In this document: positions 1 to 6,246 of the stretch, one piece after another
Numbering within the stretch: the first letter of the stretch is position 1
Layout of the letters: each line of letters starts with the position of its first letter
Assembly: GCF_025961205.1 (NCBI RefSeq)
Contig: NZ_JAOQNH010000001.1
Location: 2,256,001-2,320,000 of the forward strand
Reading direction: 5' to 3'
Length of the DNA stretch: 64,000 bases
From: Azospirillum fermentarium
GTDB lineage: Bacteria > Pseudomonadota > Alphaproteobacteria > Azospirillales > Azospirillaceae
The notes under the pieces: model-generated
Databases searched by the model: none
What the model was told of the DNA's origin: nothing
What the model saw: the letters and a program-made list of their open reading frames with translations, nothing else
Translations under genes and position numbers: made by a program

Positions 1-466
1 GCCGCCTGTTCGCGGGCCTGCGGGTGTTGATCGTCGGCGAAGCGTTGGATCACGGTGTCATAGGCGCTGGGGTCGTTGTCGTGCTCAGCGATACGATGAG
101 CCTTGTTGAAGGCCGCCCTGGCCGCCTCTTCGCGGACCTGCGGGTGTTGATCGTCGGCGAAGCGTTGGATCACGGTGTCATAGGCGCTGGGGTCGTTGTC
201 GCGCTTGGCGATACGATGGGCCTTGTTGAAGGCTGCCTTGGCCGCCTGTTCGCGGGCCTGCGGGTGTTGATCGTCGGCGAAGCGTTGGATCACGGTGTCA
301 TAGGCGCTGGGGTCGTTGTCGTGCTCAGCGATACGATGAGCCTTGTTGAAGGCCGCCTTGGCCGCCTCTTCGCGGACCTGCGGGTGTTGATCGTCGGCGA
401 AGCGTTGGATCACGGTGTCATAGGCGCTGGGGTCGTTGTCGCGTCCAGCGATATGCTCGGCAAACA
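1..466. repeat. Near-identical 120-bp tandem repeats arranged as a 240-bp ABAB array
   Basis: Units begin at about 1, 121, 241 and 361. Units 1 and 3 share one version, and units 2 and 4 another. They differ at a few fixed sites, so the true period is 240 bp. Positions 1-120 and 241-360 differ at one base (118 vs 358), and 121-180 equals 361-420. The last unit decays into unique sequence after about 440. On the minus strand each unit encodes a 40-residue TPR-like repeat (AAFNKAHRIAEHDNDPSAYD, followed by a TVIQRF... half) of the NLR-like protein. Such low divergence points to recent tandem duplication or gene conversion. Confidence 0.95.
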
Positions 467-2795
467 TGAACATTGCTTGTGAAATCCATTCACCCTCATG
501 TTTTGGTAACGCAGCAACGCTTTCTACCTTTAACATGTCCGATAAGCCATTCCCGAAACCAGGAATGAGCGATCCACGTAATTTTATTGGAGTTCTTTCC
601 AAGTAGTGATGTGAAGCTTCTGAGCCTTTTTGAATTAAACGCAAAACTTTATCAGCATGACACTGGCATCCAAAAGTTGAAAAATTAATTAATTCGATGA
701 TGAGATTATATTCTTCACGGAAGAGATTTTTGAATTCATTTAATTCATCAGTGAATATATCGATTAATCCAATTAATTGATAATAAAATAAATTTGATAG
801 ATTTTGAAAAATTCCGATTTTTTGATACAATGGAAGAGAAAGAGAATACAGCGCTTTCTCCCCAACCTGACGGGCCAGATCAGGGTCTGGATTGGCCGAT
901 GACAGGGGCGTGATGCAAGCTTGGAACGTATCAAGAATATCACAGGCTTCCGTGCCACCGATCAAGCGCCGCAACGCCCTGCTCAGCGACCGTGCAAAGC
1001 GGTTCGTGCCGCCCAGAGCATTGGCGCGCTGCCCAAGCCGCGCGATCCGTTCATAGCGCAGGGCGGGCCTTTGCTCGGCGAGAAGGAACATAACCAGGGG
1101 GATGTCCGATAAGAGATCGTGCCCCAGCCGCCATTCCGTGCCCTCCCCGGATGGTGTCTGGGACACCCACCCCTGGCGTTGAAGATTGTCGGAGGCGGCA
1201 CGCAGTTCTTTGGGGAGGGCATCACGCAGGTCCGTGCCGAAGGGGTAAAGACACAGAAGCGTGATGAAATCCTCCGGCTCAAGGGAATCGCCGATATGCT
1301 GGCGCAAGCGTCGGGTCAGCCATGCGCCGTCATCCCGGCCGATGCCGGTTGCGTCGGTGACGCCGTGTTTTTCGAAATCATAAGCGGCCAGCGACGCGAT
1401 GACGGGCACATCCAGCCCCGCAAGCTCGTGCCGGAGGGATTCCGGCACACCGCCCGCTTGCAGAATTTGGGCACAGACATGTTCCCGCCAGGGCTTCAGG
1501 CTGTCGTCGTTCAGGGAGATGTCCTGGCACGCGCGCGCGTTGAGATAGCGGGGGCCGGTCTTCGCCAGACCATCCACGCTTATGGTGCGTGATGTCGTGA
1601 TCAGAAAGGCGAAACCACCGCTTTCCCGGATGACCGTCTGGTGGATCGCGTCGTATTGGCCGCTCAATTCCTCCATATAGTCGATCAGGAAAAGGATCGT
1701 CTTGTTTTCATCCTTGGCTTTTTGAATGAGGGCGCGGACCCCCTCGGCGGTGGCGTCCCGCTGGATCAGCACGCCCCGGTGGCCGGACGCGCGCCAAAGT
1801 TCCAGGGCCAGGCGGGTCTTGCCCAGCCCGCCGTCGCCGGTGATGACCAGGGGATGTTCGTAATCCTCAAGCCGTTGCAGCAGCGCTTCGATGGTCGGGC
1901 CGTCGGTGGCCGGGACATAGGCCTGCCGGTCGGGCCGCAGGCGGGCGCGCAGGCCGGTGTCGCCCGCCAGCCAGTCCGGGGATTCGAAACCGGGGGGAAG
2001 CGGTTCGGGCGGGTGCCCCCGCAGGAAATGGCGCAGGAAGACATAAGCATCGCTGTCCCGGCTGCGCGGCTTGCACATCGAGATGTGGTTTTCGTCGATC
2101 AGCGAGACCGGCAATTCCGCAACGCCGGGGTCGGCGCTGATGAACGATACGATCTTCCCCAGGAAAGCCGGGACGGACACTCCCAAAACCGTGACCGGCT
2201 TGCCCTCGCTCAAGGGAAGATGGCGCAGGCCTTCATCCCGGCTGAAGCTCTTGTACCACGAGTAGAGATCCTGGACATGCCCGTTCCCGATACGAAGCTC
2301 TTGGGTCGGGTGGGAGGGCCTGAGCGGAAAACGCACGGCATCGGCGATGTTGGCAAGCACGGCCCCCCGATGGGGGGTGCCGAAGAAGACAACCTCCTTG
2401 CTGCGCGCAAGGAGGCTCCGCGCCCGGTCATGACGGGATGAATCCCGGTCTGCCGCGCGGAAAAGCTGTTTGATGACCAGACCGCCGTAGCTGTGGCCGG
2501 CGAATACCATCGTTCCACGGCAAAGCCGGTCTTCCGCCTGCAGCCGTGCCAGCAGGTTATCCGCCACCTCGGACAGCGTCGATCCGTAATTGAACCAATG
2601 CGTCCACGGGGCGGGGTAGCCCACGAGCCAGACCGCCGTACCGGGAAAATCCTCCGCCAGCCAGTGGGGCCAAAGTTCGGGATTGTCCGGCTGGCCACCC
2701 GTCCAGGTCTTCTCCATATGCCCGGAAAGACCATGAAGGAAGAGGATGTGGCGGGACGCGTTCGCCGCATCGCCGGCAATGATACGGAGTTGCAC
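1..2795 (-). CDS. NLR-like protein: alpha/beta-hydrolase + STAND NTPase + TPR-like repeats (partial, runs off left edge)
   Basis: I translated this frame by hand from position 2795 to 1 and found no stop (about 931 codons; the C-terminus lies outside). The GTG start at 2795 has a GGGGGGAG ribosome site 6 nt upstream; an in-frame TAA at 2841-2843 bars a much longer N-terminus. Residues 1-270 are an alpha/beta-hydrolase: FLHGLSGH (19-26), nucleophile elbow GHSYGG (Ser102), FGTPHRGA (138-145), and His237 in DENHISMCKP. Residues about 300-420 hold a P-loop NTPase: Walker A GDGGLGKT (320-327), Walker B ILFLID (367-372), and ITTSR (399-403). A winged-helix-like part ends in HDLLSD (559-564). An AT-rich helical stretch follows, then 40-residue repeats from about residue 775. 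Hydrolase-STAND-repeat order is typical of NLR-like proteins, in which repeats sense, the NTPase oligomerises and the N-terminal enzyme acts. An anti-phage role is inference. The AT-rich linker suggests a mosaic, transferred gene. Confidence 0.9.
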   Translation of the reverse strand, partial: MQLRIIAGDAANASRHILFLHGLSGHMEKTWTGGQPDNPELWPHWLAEDFPGTAVWLVGYPAPWTHWFNYGSTLSEVADNLLARLQAEDRLCRGTMVFAGHSYGGLVIKQLFRAADRDSSRHDRARSLLARSKEVVFFGTPHRGAVLANIADAVRFPLRPSHPTQELRIGNGHVQDLYSWYKSFSRDEGLRHLPLSEGKPVTVLGVSVPAFLGKIVSFISADPGVAELPVSLIDENHISMCKPRSRDSDAYVFLRHFLRGHPPEPLPPGFESPDWLAGDTGLRARLRPDRQAYVPATDGPTIEALLQRLEDYEHPLVITGDGGLGKTRLALELWRASGHRGVLIQRDATAEGVRALIQKAKDENKTILFLIDYMEELSGQYDAIHQTVIRESGGFAFLITTSRTISVDGLAKTGPRYLNARACQDISLNDDSLKPWREHVCAQILQAGGVPESLRHELAGLDVPVIASLAAYDFEKHGVTDATGIGRDDGAWLTRRLRQHIGDSLEPEDFITLLCLYPFGTDLRDALPKELRAASDNLQRQGWVSQTPSGEGTEWRLGHDLLSDIPLVMFLLAEQRPALRYERIARLGQRANALGGTNRFARSLSRALRRLIGGTEACDILDTFQACITPLSSANPDPDLARQVGEKALYSLSLPLYQKIGIFQNLSNLFYYQLIGLIDIFTDELNEFKNLFREEYNLIIELINFSTFGCQCHADKVLRLIQKGSEASHHYLERTPIKLRGSLIPGFGNGLSDMLKVESVAALPKHEGEWISQAMFMFAEHIAGRDNDPSAYDTVIQRFADDQHPQVREEAAKAAFNKAHRIAEHDNDPSAYDTVIQRFADDQHPQAREQAAKAAFNKAHRIAKRDNDPSAYDTVIQRFADDQHPQVREEAARAAFNKAHRIAEHDNDPSAYDTVIQRFADDQHPQAREQA

Positions 2796-3204
2796 CAAAA
2801 ACTCCCCCCGACAGGATCCAAGACCTATGAATGGTGGATATTATTCCATAGGACGCTACCAGAAATCCATAGGGTGCGATCAGGGAAACCGTGTGGTGAT
2901 AAGTCGTGGCTGGAATTTCATGCGCAACGGGGCGTGGCGTGAGTGATGCGCCGGCACTGTCTCTGCCCCTGCGTAAAAGGCAAAGGCTCATCCACTCTTC
3001 ACCCTATTGAAAAAGGTCAAGCGTAAGCTGGAGCATTGGACCAAAAAGTGACGAAACATGGGTGCAAAAAGGGGGTACAAATCGGTCATTTAACCGACGC
3101 TTAACCAAAAGGGATTGTGATCGGCCCATCGGAAGCGGGGAACAACCGGGGACTTGACCCGTAAAATACCAGCTTCCCATCTGGATTGCTTTGAGGGCAG
3201 GGCC
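2796..3204. other. Intergenic region between the divergent NLR-like gene and the lipoprotein gene
   Basis: About 410 bp without a credible gene. It must hold the promoters of two divergent units. On the minus strand a TAATAT hexamer lies about 45 bp upstream of the NLR-like start, without a convincing -35 element. On the plus side it contains the 11-bp direct repeat at 3090-3106. No tRNA, attachment site or insertion-sequence end was seen. Confidence 0.6.
3090..3106 (+). promoter_or_regulatory. Direct repeat TTAACC-N5-TTAACC, candidate OmpR-family binding site
   Basis: Two identical hexamers are spaced exactly 11 bp apart, about one helical turn, 99 bp upstream of the lipoprotein ATG. Tandem half-sites with one-turn spacing are what OmpR/PhoB-type dimers bind, and the next gene but one encodes such a regulator. 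Autoregulation by the ChvI-like protein is inference. Confidence 0.35.
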
Positions 3205-3726
3205 ATGATCACCACCGCCGTTCCATCCCCCCAGCCGTGCCGTCCGTCCGGGCGCCGCGGCCTGCGTGCCGGGCTGCTGGCGGCGGCGGTTCTGGTGCTG
3301 ACCGCCTGTCCGGGGGCCACGGTCCCCACCCCGCCGCCACCCGCCCGCGTAGCGGCGCCGCCGACCGCCGCGGCCCGGCCCAAGATCGTCCCCGCCCCGC
3401 CGCGCAGCCCCATCGCCCCTGCGGCCATTTCCGTACCCGACACCGCCCCCGGCGGCACGCCGGCTCCGGCGGCCCCGCTCTCCCTGGTCGGCATCAGCCA
3501 GCAGGAAGCCCGCGCGCTGCTGGGCGCGCCCACCGCCACCACCGAAGAGGCGTCGGCCATCGTGTGGGATTACGGCGGAAGAGAGTGCGGGCTCCGGCTG
3601 TTCTTCTTCATGGACGTCAACGCCCATGACTTCCGCACGCTGTCCTTCGAAACCACGGATGCCGGCAGCGGCGGCGGGGATTCCGCCCAATGCCTTGCCC
3701 GTCTCGCTGCCCAAAAAGGGAACTGA
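3205..3726 (+). CDS. Small lipoprotein, SmpA/BamE-like C-terminus
   Basis: A 173-residue predicted lipoprotein. The N-terminus has basic residues, a hydrophobic run and a lipobox-like VLTAC, so a lipidated cysteine near residue 32 is expected. A long Pro/Ala-rich spacer follows. The last 80 residues (ISQQEARALLGAP, then VWDYGG and a CGLRLFFFMD-type strand) resemble SmpA/OmlA/BamE-like domains, in which a G-x-S/T-x-x-E-x-x-x-x-L-G-x-P helix precedes a beta-sheet. The ATG at 3205 is chosen because it places the signal sequence at the N-terminus; an upstream ATG at 3154 would add 17 non-signal residues. It ends 5 nt before the response-regulator gene, so it is probably co-transcribed and may be an envelope component monitored by that system. 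Exact function unknown. Confidence 0.75.
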   Translation: MITTAVPSPQPCRPSGRRGLRAGLLAAAVLVLTACPGATVPTPPPPARVAAPPTAAARPKIVPAPPRSPIAPAAISVPDTAPGGTPAPAAPLSLVGISQQEARALLGAPTATTEEASAIVWDYGGRECGLRLFFFMDVNAHDFRTLSFETTDAGSGGGDSAQCLARLAAQKGN

Positions 3727-3731
3727 CCGCC

Positions 3732-4556
3732 ATGACGAACGCCGTGCTGACGACCCCCGTTGCCGCCGCCAACGCTTCCGCCCGCCTGCGCGTTCTGCTG
3801 GTGGATGACGACGACCTGTTCCGGGAATCCCTGGGCCTCAATCTGGCCGACGAAGGGTATGACGTGGTTCCCTTCGACCGCGGTGAACCGGCGCTGGCCT
3901 ATCTGCTGGAGGACAAGCGCGCCGACATCGTGCTGCTGGACTGGCGGATGCCGAAGATGGACGGGCTGGAGGTGCTGCGGCGCATGCGTGCCCAGGGCAT
4001 CGACACGCCGGTGATCTTCCTGACCCACCTGTCGGAACAGATCTACGAGGAGGCCGCCCTGTCCGGCGGCGCCATGGATTTCGTGGAGAAATCCCGCAGC
4101 CTGCCCATCCTCCTGAAGCGGATGCAGCTCATCCTGGCCGGCACCAAGACGGCGGTGGAGGACACCCGCAGCGACGCCCCCGACGTCTACCGGCTGGGGG
4201 CGCTGGAACTGCGGCTCGACACCAGCCGCGCTTATTGGAAGGGGCAGCGCATCGACCTGACCCTGACCGAATTCAACATCGTCCGGCTGATGGCCGGGCA
4301 GCCGGAAGAGGATGTGTCCTACCGCGAGATCTACGACCTCGTTCACGGCAAGGGCTTCGTCGCCGGCTATGGCCCTTCGGGGTACCGCGCCAATGTGCGT
4401 GCCTTCATCAAGCGCATCCGGCAGAAATTCCGGTCGGCGGACGGCGATTTCGACGCCATCGGCAATTACCCCGGCTTCGGCTACCGCTGGGGGGCCACGC
4501 CGGGGGCCGCCGGGCGGACCGACGAGGAGAGCGCGCTTGAGGAAGCCGCGGAGTAA
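3732..4556 (+). CDS. chvI: OmpR-family response regulator, ChvI-like
   Basis: A 274-residue response regulator. The receiver domain spans about residues 19-135 with the acidic pocket VDDDD (25-28), phospho-acceptor Asp70 in VLLDWRMP, Thr98 and Lys120. The C-terminal winged-helix domain (about 150-250) ends with a GFGYRW motif, as in OmpR/PhoB proteins. The ATG at 3732 is preferred because upstream sequence belongs to the lipoprotein reading region. The partner kinase gene overlaps its 3' end, so the two are translationally coupled. In alphaproteobacteria ChvI responds to acid and envelope stress through ChvG. The ChvI assignment rests on sequence feel and pairing, so the symbol is tentative. 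Confidence 0.82.
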   Translation: MTNAVLTTPVAAANASARLRVLLVDDDDLFRESLGLNLADEGYDVVPFDRGEPALAYLLEDKRADIVLLDWRMPKMDGLEVLRRMRAQGIDTPVIFLTHLSEQIYEEAALSGGAMDFVEKSRSLPILLKRMQLILAGTKTAVEDTRSDAPDVYRLGALELRLDTSRAYWKGQRIDLTLTEFNIVRLMAGQPEEDVSYREIYDLVHGKGFVAGYGPSGYRANVRAFIKRIRQKFRSADGDFDAIGNYPGFGYRWGATPGAAGRTDEESALEEAAE

Positions 4557-6108
4557 CCGGCGCGTGGGCCGCATCGTCCATTCCCCCATCGTCCAGTCGC
4601 TGGCCGGGCGGCTGGCGCTGCTGGCGGTGGTGTTCCTGGCGGTGCCGGTGCTGATCTTCGACCATTTCCGCCGCGCCGACGACGCCACCCACGCCCTGCT
4701 GCTGGCCAACGCCCAGCGGCAGGGGCAACTGATCGCCCGCGCGCTGGAACCGGAACTGGCCCGCGCCGGCCTGCCGAGCCCCGACCTGCGGCGGCTGGGG
4801 GAGGTGCTGGGCCGCTTCGCCGACGAACACACCCGTCTGCGCCTGCTGCTGCGGCCGACGCCGCCGGTGGGGCAGGACGGGTTTTTCTATGTGGCGTCCT
4901 CCCCCCCGGTTCCGGCGGCGGACCTGGATGGGGAGCGGGAACGGCTGCTGGAGCAGGGGGTTCTGAACCGGCTGGGCACCAGTTGTGCCGGGCGCACGCC
5001 GCTGGCCCTGCGGGTGGAGCGGTCGGGCGGGGATCAGGAAATCCTGACCTCCATCACGCCCATGGACACGCCCGCCGGCTGCTGGGCGCTGGTGACCAGC
5101 ACGGCGACGGCGGCGCTGGTGGGATCGTCGCTGGGGCGGCCCTATTGGGAGACCCCGGCGGTGCAGGCGGCGGCCCTGGTCTATGCGGTCATGGCGGCCC
5201 TGGTGCTGGCGGTGATGGCCGGGCTGTGGCGCACGCTCCAGCAGTTCCGCGTCACCGCACGGGCCATGGCCGACGGCGACAGCGGCGCCGGGCGCTTTTC
5301 CCAGCGCACCCGCGTGCCGGAACTGGCCGGGGTGGCGGCGGATTTCGACCGGCTGGTGGACACGCTGCGCCAGTCGGCCCAGGCCCTGCGGCAGGCGGCG
5401 GAGGACAACGCCCACGCCTTCAAGACCCCCATCGCGGTGATCCGGCAGGCGGTGGAGCCGCTGCGCCGCACCATCGACCCCGCCGATACCCGGCCGGCCC
5501 GCGCGCTGGCACTGATCGAAGCCTCGCTCGACAAGCTGGACGGGCTGGTCGGCCACGCCCGCCGCATGGACGAGGCGGCGGCGGACCTGCTGGCCCCCGA
5601 CAACCGCCGCCGCCTGGACCTGTCGGCGCTGGTCGAGCGGATGGCCGCCGCCACCGTGCCGCAACTGGCCGCCCGCGCCCAGACCATCGGCACCCGCATC
5701 ACCCCCGGCCTGACGGTGCGTGCGGGGGTGGAGGCGCTGGAGACCGTCATCGACAATCTGGTGGAAAACGCGCTCAGCTTCTCCCCCCCCGGCGGCACGG
5801 TGACCATCACCCTGGAACGCCGGGGCGCGATGGCGGCGTTGACGGTGGAAGACGAGGGGCCGGGGGTGGACCCCGCCGTCCTGCCGCGGATCTTCGAACG
5901 CTACGTTTCCCACCGCGCTCCGGGGCAGGGGATGCCGGCGGCGGGCGAGGCGGGGGAGCCCCATTTCGGCATCGGCCTGTGGATCGTGCGCCGGAACATC
6001 GAGGCGCTGGGCGGCACGGTGGAGGCGGGCAACCGCAACGACCGGACGGGTTTCCGCATCACCGCCCTGTTTCCGCTGTCTCCCTCGATATCCAGGGGGT
6101 CCGTATAA
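4537..6108 (+). CDS. chvG: Membrane sensor histidine kinase, ChvG-like
   Basis: About 523 residues. The TTG at 4537, overlapping the response-regulator gene by 20 nt, has a GAGGAGA ribosome site 6 nt upstream; a GTG at 4564 is an alternative. A first membrane helix (LALLAVVFLAVPVLIF) and a second (LVYAVMAALVLAVMAGLW) flank a periplasmic sensor of roughly 180 residues. HAMP-like and DHp parts follow, with the phospho-acceptor His in AHAFKTPIA (codon at 5413). The GHKL ATPase shows the N box (NLVENALSF), DEGPGVDP and GIGLWIVRRN. It should phosphorylate the adjacent ChvI-like regulator. In many relatives hprK and PTS genes follow chvG; here the next gene is an antiporter. The ChvG name is by pairing. 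Confidence 0.8.
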   Translation: MRKPRSNRRVGRIVHSPIVQSLAGRLALLAVVFLAVPVLIFDHFRRADDATHALLLANAQRQGQLIARALEPELARAGLPSPDLRRLGEVLGRFADEHTRLRLLLRPTPPVGQDGFFYVASSPPVPAADLDGERERLLEQGVLNRLGTSCAGRTPLALRVERSGGDQEILTSITPMDTPAGCWALVTSTATAALVGSSLGRPYWETPAVQAAALVYAVMAALVLAVMAGLWRTLQQFRVTARAMADGDSGAGRFSQRTRVPELAGVAADFDRLVDTLRQSAQALRQAAEDNAHAFKTPIAVIRQAVEPLRRTIDPADTRPARALALIEASLDKLDGLVGHARRMDEAAADLLAPDNRRRLDLSALVERMAAATVPQLAARAQTIGTRITPGLTVRAGVEALETVIDNLVENALSFSPPGGTVTITLERRGAMAALTVEDEGPGVDPAVLPRIFERYVSHRAPGQGMPAAGEAGEPHFGIGLWIVRRNIEALGGTVEAGNRNDRTGFRITALFPLSPSISRGSV

Positions 6109-6246
6109 ACACGGATTGCCGCGGTAAAGGGCGGAAATCCACCCCATCTCACAGTTTTTTCACCATCGCCGTCTTGCTCCGCTCCCCCTCGCGGCGATAG
6201 GTTTGCCCGCTGAATTTCCGTCCCATCCGGCCGGCACAGAGGGGCC

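Noticed and set aside
1..466. Possible CRISPR array from the periodic repeats
   Set aside because: The units are 120 bp with no unique spacers, and they code in frame for protein repeats.
24..482. Plus-strand 152-codon frame with repeated MLIVGEALDHG motifs
   Set aside because: It is the antisense shadow of the 120-bp repeats. The minus frame is continuous with recognised hydrolase and NTPase domains.
1641..2441. Plus-strand 266-codon frame opposite the NTPase region
   Set aside because: No recognisable domain; arises from GC bias opposite the genuine minus-strand gene.
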